From Marthasterias glacialis (taxonomy: Eukaryota > Echinodermata > Asteroidea > Forcipulatida > Asteriidae): DNA of 64,000 nt. The translations under genes were made by a program, and so were the position numbers. The first letter of the stretch is position 1, and each line of letters starts with the position of its first letter. Location: positions 12,050,174-12,114,173 of the forward strand of contig OU452223.1 in the NCBI GenBank assembly GCA_911728455.2, written 5' to 3'. Shown in pieces: positions 11,271 through 22,369 of the stretch. Below the pieces are notes generated by a model. That model was given only the letters and a program-made list of their open reading frames with translations. It was not told the origin of the DNA and did not search any database.

Positions 11271-12189
11271 CACAAATAAAAAAATACACAAAACTGGGTC
11301 AACCTGGGTAAGCTAATCAAACGCACCTATAGTGTCCCGTCCACTTCCTTTTTTGAGGCTGCATGCTTTTTTCTTGTTTTGTTTTCCCTCATCAAAAGTT
11401 TTCGAAGGGGGGGGGGGAGTTTGAAATAGTTTTTTTTTGTACATGTACATGTACAGTATGTGAAAAATACGAATAAATTTGACCTGCAACATTACGCTTG
11501 TTCCCTGCACCTTTGAGGGAAAAATGAGCTGGCGGCCAGTTTGGAAAAATGAGTGTGGTGGCCATCTTGGAAAAAAGAGTGTGATGGCCATTTTGAAAAA
11601 AAGAAGAAGAAGAAGAAAAAGGCCTTTTTTTTAAGGCATGATGCTAAACCTTTTTTTGTTTTCATTTTACAGTGACATTATTTCCATTGCCAGAACCGGT
11701 TTTGTTTTTGAGAATGAGAATTAATATTTACTCTTCCAAAAGTCTTGTTTTGGAAGTCGATATTTGGAAAGGCAGTGAGAGTTTAAATATTTGTACATTA
11801 TTTTCTATAAACATTTGTAGTGAACTTTATTTGTTTTGATACAATGAACTAAAGTGAACATCATGACGACACATGTACATGTAAATTGTAAGCATCCTGA
11901 ACAAAACATCTTGCCTCCATTTTTTTCAGTCCAAGAATGTTTTTTGGGGGGCAAGAATACTTGAGGTCTTGCTTTTGCATATGAACATTTCTTCTTCCAT
12001 GTAGTGCCTGTGTTGAAATCACAGGTTGTTTTGTTTCTTAGAACCCTGGATGTTGATTTTCATGGTCTCATTCACAGTCCCTGGGAGCCTCAGAGGGGGT
12101 TCCTCAGAGGGTGTTCGGTGTCCATGCTTCACTTGAATGTATTGTTTTTTATGGCACCAAGAGCAGCCAGATTGCTCAGTTGTGAGCTT

Positions 12190-12546
12190 TGTTTTGACAG
12201 ACTTACACCAAAGATTTTATTGGATGATTCCCAAGGACCGTTGTTGAGAGTTTCGATTGTTATCTTTAAAGGTGTGGCATGCTGAAATTTTAAAAAGCCT
12301 TTTTTTTTTTTCACGCGTACATGTAAGGCTTTGGCTTAGGCTTACTGATGGCTCACAGTGTCAGTGCCAAAGCTTGGCAAGGCTATTATTCGGACAGACT
12401 TGACCAAAGATTTTATTGGATGATTCAACCTGCTCTTAGGAGTTTTGGTTGCTACCTTTAAATTAAAGGTGTGGCATGTTTATTATAAGGCTATAAAAAG
12501 CCTTTTTCAGTTGTAAGGCTTATTGATGGCTCACAATGTCAATTTT
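12190..12546. repeat. Imperfect tandem duplication of ~180-197 bp
   Basis: Copy 1 (12190-12368) and copy 2 (12388-12546) share, in order, GACAGACTT, CCAAAGATTTTATTGGATGA, AAAGGTGTGGCATG, AAAAAGCCTTTTT and TGATGGCTCACARTGTCA. Differences are scattered substitutions and indels, so the duplication is old. Confidence 0.8.
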
Positions 12547-12549
12547 AGC

Positions 12550-13465
12550 TGTTTTTTTTTATCAGGTACATGTAGTCCTATGAGCAGCGTTATTTTGCTC
12601 TAAAGCTTAGTTCTTTCTTTTTATGGGAGGAGGAGTGACTCTGCAGGCATCCATAACTGCACTGTACATTTGTTTCATGAGCTTTTTAATGCATTTGGTT
12701 CCGTTTCATAAATGGTAAAGCTTAATAACACTTAGTTACCCTTTTTTATTAATATTTTTTCATTTTTAAAGTTTTTTTCTATTTCATTTTTTGTTGTCTG
12801 GCTGCAACCATTCAGTTTACAATGTACATGTAGCTGTTTTACTTCCTTAATGGGAAGCGCTGAGTGGCCATTTTTACTCCCAACTGACCCTCTGACTTTC
12901 CTTCATTTCTGCTGTTATGGAGAGGGTTGAGTATTTATGGCTAGCTGGAGTCTCCCAATAATCAGTTGATATTGTAAATGTATTTTAAACATAAATTTGT
13001 GGGTTTTTGTTCAAAATGAATTTTTAACTGACTGACTGACTGTAATTGTAGACTCAACTCAATCTGCAGATTGTGATTTTGTTTTTTATTTTGAAATAAG
13101 TGCACCATTTATCGTCGTCATGTTTGATTTTCATGCGAGATTTTCATTTTGAGACAAAGCGATGATTATCCAAGAAACAAAAATTGGAAAAAAGTTAATT
13201 TAAACTGCAACAAGGTGAAATTCTCACACTAGCGAATCTTTTAGAAATATGTGTTTATGAAAATGCTAGATACTGTAGCAGGAATTGTTCAGTTGTGGGG
13301 TTACTGGCCCGATTGGAAATTTACTGGCCTCTGGTCAGAGGTCCAGTGATATTTCAAACCATGGTATGAGTGGTATGGAGTTAAGATTTGTAATCTGGGG
13401 ATTGTTGTATACATGTTTGAGTGAAAAGTTGATGTTCCTTTAAAAACTGTCGAGCTGCATGGAAA
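12550..13465. other. AT-rich non-coding DNA
   Basis: Nothing recognisable apart from a short (CTGA)n run near 13027-13040. Confidence 0.5.
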
Positions 13466-13468
13466 GGT

Positions 13469-13552
13469 GACATGGGAGGGGACATGGGAGAGGACATGGG
13501 AGGGACATGGGAGGGACATGGGATGGACATGGGAGGGACATGGGAGGGGCAT
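13469..13552. repeat. 12-13 bp minisatellite
   Basis: Seven GACATGGGAGGG-type units, some with one extra G, followed by a purine-rich GGAGGGAGGGGGAGGG stretch. Confidence 0.9.
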
Positions 13553-13619
13553 ACTGTAGGAGGGAGGGGGAGGGGGACCAGTCAAATAAATATGTGGAGG
13601 ATTGTGGAATGTCAGGAAA

Positions 13620-15050
13620 TCAAAAGTACAAAATGAGGTACGTACTTACACATGAATGAACATGGGGAATGATCACTAATTTTTCAAAAGCAGAGATTTT
13701 CTTTACAACATGGTTGCTTTGCATTGATTGATATATACATTTGTCCATGATGTGGTTTTACAAAGTCCTAGGTACATGTTACTATTAGTAGATTAATTAA
13801 CGTATTTGTGTACCCCTCAAAACATGAGATTTTATCGAAAAACTCTTGCAAATACATGCAGACTAGTGACGAAAGCTTGCGGACTATTGAAAAATCAAGT
13901 TCACTCTTCTGGCTGGCAAATGAAACAAACCCCTGACTTATGTACATGTATCGCAGTGAATTAACCACAGAGCAAGGGCATACCAAACTAATCTTAATTA
14001 AAGTCTTTGGGTTGAGTCGACTCTCCAGGTTGGCTGTGCAGTCATTACTTTCAATTTATTAGAATGATTTTACCATGAACTTGAGTAAAAACTACTCTTT
14101 GGGCACCGCCGTGTTTAATATTGTTTAGACAAAATTTGTGTGTCCAAGGTCCATTAAGGTGACGGAAGCGTTTGACCACTGTGCAAATAACTCTGCTTCA
14201 ACTGCATACATAATTGACAAATACGATCATTTACTACAGGATGTCTGGATGTACCTGTACAAACCATGACTACTATCTGTATCTATAAGGATAAATTCAT
14301 TCCATTTACGTTACATTTAAGATCAATTTATCAGTGGCCATTTCTTTAAATCAACTCTATCCAGTGTATTGAGTCATTTACTAAAAGTTAACAGCTCTTC
14401 CGACTCGAAGAGACTGTTTCAAGACATGTTTTGAGTTTGTTTGACCATGCACTGTTTTACAAAATCCAAGAAGACAACAAAGAAACAAAGTCTTCAACCA
14501 CAACAATATTTGTGTCTTTGTTTGTTTGGGGTCATATTTATTTGATGACCACAAAGTTAACCAAATAAAACCCCCAACATCCCGATTGTCGTACCACCGG
14601 AAGTCTTGTATTTGAACCACCACTAGTATCCTCTTAATACAGGACCAGTACAACCCGCTACTCTACTACATGTATCAAGTTGTCTAGCGCCATCACATGT
14701 TTGTACAAAGGCATAATCTTTAAGGTACATAAACCAAGACAGACAGCTTCTTGGGAAGGCGCCATTTCTGAGTGGGTTATCTCACATAGGAACAGATATT
14801 TACACAGTGAAATAGATTAAAGACCATCTCTTCACCAATCTTGTATTAAAAACACATATGAATAAGTTTGTGCCTGGGGTGGGTATCTACCTTCAAGATT
14901 CCCATGATATGACACTTGGCTTTTTGAAATTAAAGTTAAGACAGATATAAGTTCATGTTTTCTTGTACATCAAGTACATGTATGAAGGAACTCTTACAAC
15001 AAACCTATTGGGAATCTCATAAGACGAATCATAAAAGATCCAATATTAAG
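13620..15050. other. Non-coding DNA, no feature seen
   Basis: No exon, TIR pair or tandem repeat could be supported. Scattered TACATGTA words only. Confidence 0.5.
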
Positions 15051-15057
15051 GTATGCC

Positions 15058-15770
15058 TACAAGTTTCCTATATTTGTCACTTACTATATTAAGACAATTC
15101 CAGTACTGTAAGTCTATAGGATTCGGCAAGAACATTCTTAGAGAATTGGCATAAAAGCCACAGCTCAACATTGGTAAGAAGAAAAACATAAATGTTCACA
15201 GATTTACATATGACCTTAGTAACATGTACATGGTAATGTAATGATGGTAAAAAACTTTCCTCTAGATATTTCTGCCTGAAGTGCTATCTATTTTAAATAA
15301 TAAATAAAATAAGATCCCAAATTACTTTTCGTCTCAGTGAGACGAAAACTCTGCCCATAGGAATGCATACAAAAATGCTGAATGCATATTTTTTTGTTTT
15401 CACAAATGAAACAACGAAATGAGCTGACATTTTCACAGGTTGGTTTTATTACAAATATCTTGATTTGTGCAGAGAATGGAAGCATTTACAGTCAGTTTAC
15501 CAATGTTGAGCAGGGGCTTTATGACCTGTTCTCTTCCAAGTTTCCTGCAGATATTGTCACTTCCTATATAAGACAATTCCTGTAAGAATCCTGCAAGTCT
15601 TATAGGATCCTAACAAGAACATTCCTAGAGAATTGCCATGAGACCTTTTCCCTTCCCAGTTTCCTATAGATATTTTGTCACTTCCTATATAAAAGACAAT
15701 TCCAATAACAATCCTACAAGTCTGTAGGATCCAAACAAGAACATTCATAGAGAATGGCTATAAGACCTTT
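15058..15770. repeat. Three-unit ~110-bp tandem array split by a MITE
   Basis: Units at about 15058-15155, 15537-15652 and 15655-15768 share TTTCCTAT, TGTCACTTCCTATAT, AAGACAATTCC, a GTCTRTAGGATYC block, AAGAACATTC and AGAGAATTGGC. Units two and three are contiguous. Unit one is cut off from them by the family D element at 15156-15518. Confidence 0.85.
15156..15518. mobile_element. MITE family D inside the tandem array
   Basis: TIRs CAGCTCAACATTGGTAA and TTACCAATGTTGAGCAGGG. The interior matches the 22-kb copy (GAAACAACGAAATGA, CACAGGTTGGTTTTATTACA). At its centre is a palindrome, TTTTCGTCTCAGTGAGACGA, continuing to 15349. The flanking TTAA sites are degraded (ATAAAAG and TTTATG). Confidence 0.85.
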
Positions 15771-15873
15771 TTTCACTTCGAATAAGGATTCGAATAAGAA
15801 CAGTCCAAAAAAAATCCTGTAAGATTTGTTTACTTCTCATTTAAATACAACATCCTATGAGATTGTTTAGGCC

Positions 15874-16030
15874 TATGGCAGACTTTAGGAGGGTCCTTTT
15901 TTCACAGATCTCACCAGTAGTACGCGTGCTCAGAACTACGCGCGTAATACTGAGCATATGCACGCTCGCTCAGAATTGTCAAAAAGGACTGTTGTGTCTG
16001 CTGCCGCCAGTGTCTCAATAGTCTCCCATT
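15874..16030. mobile_element. Foldback MITE family I, copy 1
   Basis: It contains the family core: GTAGTACGCGTGCTCAGAAC, CGCGCGTAATACTGAGCAT, then GTCAAAAAGGACTG. It ends in AGTCTCCCATT. The left end is degraded. It is CpG-rich relative to its surroundings. Confidence 0.7.
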
Positions 16031-16122
16031 GACTCATTTCACGACACGCAGCAGACTCACACACGCCTATTCTGTCAGCCAGTTTGGGAGTCGAATTCTA
16101 CGCGAAGAACTTGACACCCAAA

Positions 16123-16314
16123 ATGGCGAAAATGCTAGACGCGAAAGATGTGGAAGGATTGCACAAGAGGTCAATTGGAGGAGGATCTATCCATTGCGCA
16201 CCGGTTAAAAACTATCCTAATCATTTCAATTTTGTCCAAATGATCACCATTAGTGTTTATTGCTTTAAACCCCGGAGTGATACCAGAGCCTCCCGCCTGG
16301 TTCTTATTAGTTGA
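16123..16314 (+). CDS. Possible short ORF or first exon, unidentified
   Basis: An ATG in good context (CCCAAAATGGCG) opens a 63-residue frame starting MAKMLDAKDVEGLHKR. The first ~35 residues look protein-like and sit in a locally CpG-rich stretch just downstream of a family I MITE. The frame also stays open without a start for about 13 codons upstream. No consensus donor is obvious (candidates at GAG then GTCAAT and CCG then GTTAAA are weak) and I recognise no family. It may be a first exon, a lineage-specific small protein, or chance. Confidence 0.22.
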   Translation: MAKMLDAKDVEGLHKRSIGGGSIHCAPVKNYPNHFNFVQMITISVYCFKPRSDTRASRLVLIS

Positions 16315-16404
16315 AGCAGTCAGGGGTGATGACCTAGAGCAAGCTCTGCCTAGAGGATGTCTCAAGGATGAATCAAGGGAAAGATAGAGGTACATGGTTC
16401 ATTG

Positions 16405-16475
16405 GTTTGTACATAGTACAGGTTTGTACATTAGTACAGGTTTGTACATTAGTACAGGTTTGTACATTAGTACAT
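16405..16475. repeat. 18-bp tandem repeat
   Basis: About four copies of ACATTAGTACAGGTTTGT, the first lacking two bases. Confidence 0.92.
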
Positions 16476-16479
16476 GTAC

Positions 16480-18530
16480 ATGGTGACATAACAGTACAAA
16501 CGATTAAAGTGCCAATTTAAACCAACATTCTGTAGCCTAAGTTGTACATATTTGCCCAGTTTTCACGAAGTGACATATTGCTAAAAAGTATTGTTTTTCC
16601 AGAAATGTTAGTGATGTCATTGTTCAGAAGGTACAAAATGTATTCACTAATAACTTTCTTTTTGCCATGTACATGTATACTACATGTATAATACAAGAAG
16701 TATACATGTACATGTTGGTATAACACAGGGGACCCACAGTGACTCCTATTACAAAATAACTGGAATAAACAACTGGATACTTTCAGGGGGAGCTTCTCCA
16801 ATAATGTTGCAAACACAAAACAAAATTAAAAGTAGAGGTACAGTGTACATGTAAATTATGTAACAAAAATTCTACTCCTCTACAGTTGCAACTGGAATTT
16901 TTGGTTTCCACGGATGACGGATTGAAGCCTTGTGCATGTGTTTACTGCTTGTGACACAACGTGGTTTCGCGTGTTTTTTTTTAAAAGAGTTTTCACGAAG
17001 TGACTGAATGGATCACGGGACACAAACCAATGTTGTGTTTGTTCCACGAAGTCATACAGTTCTCTATACAATATTACACAGAGAATACAAGTACGTCACT
17101 TCGGGTCTTAGGGTAAGGCCTTTCTAAACTTTACAGACTCGTTCTAATTTGGGGGCTGTTGTTGTGGCTGTTGGCTTCACTGGCAACCTTGAAGCGAGTA
17201 CCTACATGTATGTTGTTAACTTTTACGGTAAAGTAGGCGTGATGCTTTGTTCTCTGTTAAAACTGTGTGGCCTGCCTTTCGCCAAAAGAAATTTGTGTGA
17301 TGATGCTGTTTCAGAATGAAAAGCATACAATTACAAACACTTTCGCATATATGCCACGGACAATGCACAAAATACCTGTAACATGCAACCTGTAACAAAA
17401 TTGCTCATACATGGCTACATGTAATTAATACCGGGATCCCGACAATAATTCATTTGAAGTTTTTAATTAACTACCACTGATCATTGTCAGATCTTTTGGG
17501 CAATACATTAAATGAAAGCTTGTAACTTTTGTGATTCTAAAATTTAAATCTAAATTTTCGGGCTTACATCTTTAAGAGTTTTCATTTCTTGTACTTGGTG
17601 TAATAAGAAATGCGATTCTAATTTATCCCTGTCTGTGAATATCTCAAGGACGAGCCATTTGATAATGAGACAGTGTTTGTCATTTCAAAGCAATCTCCTA
17701 AGATTTAAGATTTCCTCTGGTTGGCACAGCTGTTATGGCAAGAATGTTGAGCTTAGATTCTTCCAGATGCTGCTGGCCAGAACTGACTTATTTATCCCCC
17801 CAGTCCTTTGCTCTGTTCGGTACTCCATGTTGCCCCAAGGTTTGCTACACTTTTTTGGTCTTCGGTGTTATCCTTTGGCTGCTCATAATGCTTGACCATA
17901 GAGCAAGGACAAGATTGACGATGGATTGATTTGCAAAACATTTTTGTGAATTAGCTGGCAATATGACCTGGTTCTCCAAAACGAAAGTTAAAGTCAGAGA
18001 CCATATCAGCTGAAAGAGCTACATGTATGTATACAATGTCAAAGTTTAACAAATAAAGATGGGTGTGGAATGTGTGGTTTTTTATAAGTGTCTTATAATT
18101 TTATGTGATTTGATTGTACCGGCAAGTCTTATTAGTGTTAGTTACTTCTTGTTATCTACACCATGCAAATTTTCATACTTCACTTAAAACCCATCATGTT
18201 AATTATAACTGAGGAAAAGGAAAAGACAAATGGAGGAAGGAAATTACAAAAAAAGGACCATGAACTAGTGATGTGTTGAAAAGAAATACACCCCCCAAAA
18301 TTCTAAAACTTGTCTTCAGTCTGTGCATCAAAGGTACTTCAAAGACATTCTCGTTGAAATCATGCAGTGCATGGTACTGTGAAATGTACGTAAAAAAGTT
18401 CCATAACTTTGTCATATTATATTCAATTGTGGAGGTTGACTCATTCAGACAAACATGTTTGTCTCAAATGATTTGCTTTCTTTGAAACCACACGCCCATA
18501 GTTTCCCCATGACTGGTCCAGATAATAAAT
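16480..18530. other. Non-coding DNA, no feature supported
   Basis: Dense in TACATGTA words (for example 16670-16705). The 16-mer AGTTTTCACGAAGTGA occurs twice (near 16558 and 16988), suggesting an unresolved dispersed repeat. No exon seen. Confidence 0.45.
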
Positions 18531-18536
18531 CTGGTG

Positions 18537-18679
18537 TTAAACACAAGAGGGCGCTATTGAAATTCATGTAGAATGTGATCCACAATTATTTTCCAGAAAG
18601 TTTTGTGGTCTGTGTGATGAGTTACACGGCAGTAAGCATCAGTCATGGTTAGATATGAAGCACGCCCTCTTGTGTTAAA
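18537..18679. mobile_element. Small MITE family L, TTAA-type target
   Basis: TTAAA followed by CACAAGAGGGCG, and at the right end CGCCCTCTTGTG followed by TTAAA. The 12-bp TIRs are perfect, the target repeat is TTAAA, and about 133 bp lie between. No coding capacity. Confidence 0.8.
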
Positions 18680-18684
18680 GAAGA

Positions 18685-19535
18685 ATAAACTATTGTAGAA
18701 CTGTTGTGCTGTGGATTTAGCCTCTCACACAACTTTTACAATGTATTTACGTTTTTTTATTTATTATTTATTGAGGATGTAAAGAAACTATGGTGTAGTG
18801 ACCAACCCCCTTTTCAGGATTTCTTGCAGCAGGCTGAGGAGTGTGCATGTGGTGCCTGACTAAATTGCCTGCCCAGATTTGGGACTTGCTAGTAATCCTG
18901 GATTGTGGACGAATAATATATGCTCACACATTCGAAACCTATCCAGTCCACTAAACCTAGCTTGGCCATGAAGCCATCAAAACCAGGCACAACAAGGGGT
19001 GGACTTGGGAGGATTTGATAGAAGTTGAGGTGATGAAAAAAACTTGTTCAAAAGGATGCATTCGGCAGGGCACATGTACATACATGTATATAACCTTACA
19101 GTTTGCAATTTGGGTTGGTTCATTAATACCAGTACCATTTCACAATCACCGACACAGACCACACGATAATTCCCACCACTTACTAGAGCTGTGTGTTTTC
19201 TGAACAGTGACTCAAAGGCACCGGCCAGAATTGACATGATTTTCCCACACGGGCTTTGCATCATTATGACAAGTGGTTTGTCTACAACTGGGAGAAAATG
19301 AGAAAAGAGTCTGTTGTTATGACACAGTGTCCCGTAATGATGACGAACCAGCGTCAGCGTCCCAGTTTAGAACGGTTCACTGCGCAACAGGACCATCCAG
19401 TCTTGGGGCATTTTCTCTGATGAGGAAGATCGTGTGACATTCTCACAGCTGTTTGCTTTTGTTTTTGTTTTGGGAAACACTGACGTGTGAAAAAGTGTTT
19501 GGTGACAATGTTAGAAGATGAAAACACTATAAATA
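18685..19535. other. Non-coding DNA
   Basis: No exon or repeat boundary could be supported. Confidence 0.4.
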
Positions 19536-19538
19536 GTC

Positions 19539-19748
19539 TCAGGCCTGATTGCTTCATTTTTGAAAGGGCATGGGGCACCAAGGCATTTTCTCAGTGATAA
19601 AGGGCACCAAGGCATTTTCTCAGTGATAAAGGGCATTTCTTTGAGGAAATTGTAAATTTCTTTTGGAACTTTTCAAAGGGCACCAAGGCAATGACCAGGG
19701 GCAACGGAGGCAGTTGCCTCCGTTGCCTACGTGAAGTTTCAGGCCTGT
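19539..19748. mobile_element. AGGCCT-ended repeat, family F copy 1
   Basis: Short inverted ends CAGGCCTGATTGC and TTTCAGGCCTG. The body has GGGCACCAAGGCA, GAGGAAATTGTAAATTTCTT, GGCAATGACCAGGGGCAACG and a GGAGGCAGTTGCCTCC palindrome. A 32-bp segment (GGGCACCAAGGCATTTTCTC plus 12 nt) is tandemly duplicated at about 19568-19631. Non-coding. Confidence 0.7.
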
Positions 19749-20317
19749 TAAGTCTGCAAAGAAACTGAAGGGTTGTAAGCTGCTATGAGCTTGGTGTACC
19801 AATATACATACATGTACATTTACAATACCAGCGCCAAAGTTTCTAGACTCGTCAACGTTTAGCACTTTGCATGCCTGGATGTTTTCTAAATATTAATTTT
19901 TATTTTCCAAACAACGTAGTCCCACAGTCTCTTCCCGCAAGGTTCCAATCTCTCCAATTAATCTGATCACTCCTTAGGGTTAAATTGTGCACCTTGGTGT
20001 AATATTTTAATGGTATTATTATTGAGGTACGAAGACTTACATACAGTACATTGATACAGCTCAGGGAAAGAGAGAGGGGGAAAAACCCGCTGGCATTCAT
20101 TATTGAGAGGGGGGGGGTGGATGGTGAATCCGTCTGAGTATTATGATGGGGCCATGATCTGTGAAGCTCTGGGCAAAAAGGAAAAGCTGTAATGAAAAAT
20201 GTGCGGCGTAGCGTGTCCCCAGCACATAAACATCAGCGTACATATGGTGTAATGAAAAGTCTTCACGGTTTGAGCATTCTGCCCAGGGTTTTTGTGATAG
20301 GTGTTTATCAAACATAA

Positions 20318-20856
20318 TGGTGCATTGGGTAATAAGTGGGATACGTGTCAAGGGGTGCTCCAACTTGAGATGTTTCGGGTAGTGAGTGGGATGTGTTAAG
20401 GGCCGGCGTGCCAACTTAGGATGTGTAGGGTAATGAGTGGGATGTTTTTAGGGGTGCTCCAACTTATGATGTCTTGGGTAATGAGTTGGACATGTGTAAA
20501 TAGGTGCCGACTTAGAATGTCTTGGGTAAGAAATGGATATTTGTTAATGGGTGCCAATTTAGGATGTGTTGGGTGATGAGTGGGATATGTGTTAATGGGT
20601 ACCAACTTAGGATGTGTTGGGTGATGAGTGGGATATGTGTTAATGGGTACCAACTTAGGATGTGTTGGGTGATGAGTGGGATATGTGTTAATGGGTACCA
20701 ACTTAGGATGTGCTGGGTGATGAGTGGGATATGTGTTAATGGGTACCAACTTAGGATGTGTTGTGGAATGAGTGGAGAAATGTGTTAATGAGCACCAACT
20801 TAGGAGGATGTGTTGGGTAATGAGTGGGGTATGTGTTAAGGTATGCTTCAACTGCA
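20318..20856. repeat. 48-bp minisatellite, ~11 copies
   Basis: Unit GATGTGTTGGGTGATGAGTG plus 28 nt. Central copies (20563-20755) are nearly identical and edge copies are diverged, the usual pattern of unequal exchange or slippage. Because 48 is divisible by 3, both strands show long repetitive open frames with a 16-residue period (plus strand MCWVMSGICVNGYQLR). These are by-products, not genes. Confidence 0.92.
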
Positions 20857-20879
20857 CACAACTTACCCCCAAAAAATCT

Positions 20880-21395
20880 TAAATAATTCACAGTGCACTT
20901 CCTCTGTAAAAAGCATAGGGCCTACTCTGTGTAGCTGGAAATATACTATAGCGTACTTTTAAGTTCTTTTTCATCTTTGATGGGTTCTTTTCTGTTCTTT
21001 CATATCCGTGTACATTGCACAGTGTACATCTCTTAAAAAACTAGACATGAGTGAGTGAAGTCACCGCCACTCTATCAAAAACCAATACTGTAGCATTCCT
21101 TTAAAGAGGCGCGCTACATGAACTGTAATTACAAACTGTGGAGTGATTCTGTAATGCAAGTTAGTACACACCGTGGTCATCATTGTTGATAATGCCCGCT
21201 GATGTAGCTATTGACTTGCAGACTGATGATCAATGGTGATTACATCCACATTGGATGGATAGAGCGGAGATGATTCAGTGTCATTTTTCTCAAGAATCAG
21301 CTTTCTAAATCTGCACAGTTGTTTCAATGGACGTGTTTTCCTCATGGCTATTTAAGCAGGCTATTTAGTATTTACATTACCCCAGTGAAATGTCC
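20880..21395. other. Non-coding DNA
   Basis: Nothing supported. Confidence 0.4.
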
Positions 21396-21399
21396 GAGG

Positions 21400-21540
21400 G
21401 TTTTTGTTCACAGGGCTCTAGAAAATACTGGGTATACAGAGCTTAAAACACATCGGTGCATGGGTAGAAAACAAATAATATTCTTTATCCCCGATGCAAA
21501 TTTAACATCTATTAAAATCGTTGTGGTACCCGCTGTTTAA
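21400..21540 (+). mobile_element. Tail segment of SINE family A
   Basis: CACAGGGCTCTAGAAAATAC, GGGTATACAGAGCTTAAA, CACATCGGTGCATGGGTA and CCCCGATGCAAATTTAAC match the 3' segment of the full element that follows. A linker with GTGGTACCCGCTG joins it to the tRNA-like head. Confidence 0.7.
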
Positions 21541-21552
21541 AATAAAGGATTC

Positions 21553-21778
21553 AAAATTGCCTCTAGCTGCCGGGCAATCTCGGTGGTCCGGTGGTATGAC
21601 ATATGCTCTAGAATCGCAAAGGACATGGGTTTGAATCCCACCCAAGTAATATGCCTGGTTTTTTTTTTCACAGGACTCTTGAAAAGACTGAGTATATACA
21701 GAGCTATACCACACATTGGTGTATGGGTACAACACAAATAATATTATTTACCCTCGATGCAAATTTTAATTCTATTAA
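21553..21778 (+). mobile_element. tRNA-like SINE family A, head plus tail
   Basis: Head: CTCGGTGGTCCGGTGG (A-box region) and GGTTTGAATCCCACCC (B box). It is followed by CACAGGACTCTTGAAAAGAC, then TATACAGAGCT, CACACATTGGTGTATGGGTA and CCTCGATGCAAATTTTAA. The tail repeats the segment at 21400-21540. The head is too degenerate to be a working tRNA gene. Confidence 0.75.
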
Positions 21779-22004
21779 ATTATTTACATGTAGTAAAGGG
21801 ATGGAGTAACATGTTTTTGAATCCAACTGATTACTTCTTTTTCACTGCTAAAGAATCAGGGTAACCGGGAAAAAATGGAATTACACAAAAGGTGTTTTTA
21901 ATTTTGATACTGTACAGTAATATTTCGACACTTCACACTCTGATATAAAGGAGAATTGAAATCTATATTGGAACTTTGAAAATTGACATTACAGTAAAAG
22001 CAAT

Positions 22005-22363
22005 TTAAAGTCCCAGCTCAACATTGGTAAGAAAGAAAAAAAAAGAAATGTGTACATGTACCTTACATGGTATAAAGATAGTAAATGGTAGAAAACTTTC
22101 ATTGAAATAACATGTATTTCTGCCGGAAGTGTTACCGTTTTTGAATAAAAAAAGGAAATAAAAATCCAAAATTAATTTTAGACCAAAACTCTGCAGAAGA
22201 ATCCATACAAAAATGATGAAGACATTTTTACTGTTTTCTCGCAAATGAAACAACGAAATGACCTGAAATTTGTACAGGTTGATTTTATTACATATACATT
22301 TGAATTTGTGCAAACAATGGAAGCACTTAAATACACTTTACCAATGTTGAGCTGGGGCATTAA
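22005..22363. mobile_element. MITE family D, TTAA flanked
   Basis: TTAA, AGTCCCAGCTCAACATTGG, ..., CCAATGTTGAGCTGGGGCA, TTAA. 351 bp between target sites, strongly AT-rich and non-coding. The interior is shared with the copy at 15156-15518. Confidence 0.9.
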
Positions 22364-22369
22364 GTCACA

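Noticed and set aside
20396-20872. 158-codon minus and 88-codon plus open frames
   Set aside because: Both are products of the 48-bp minisatellite, whose length is a multiple of three.
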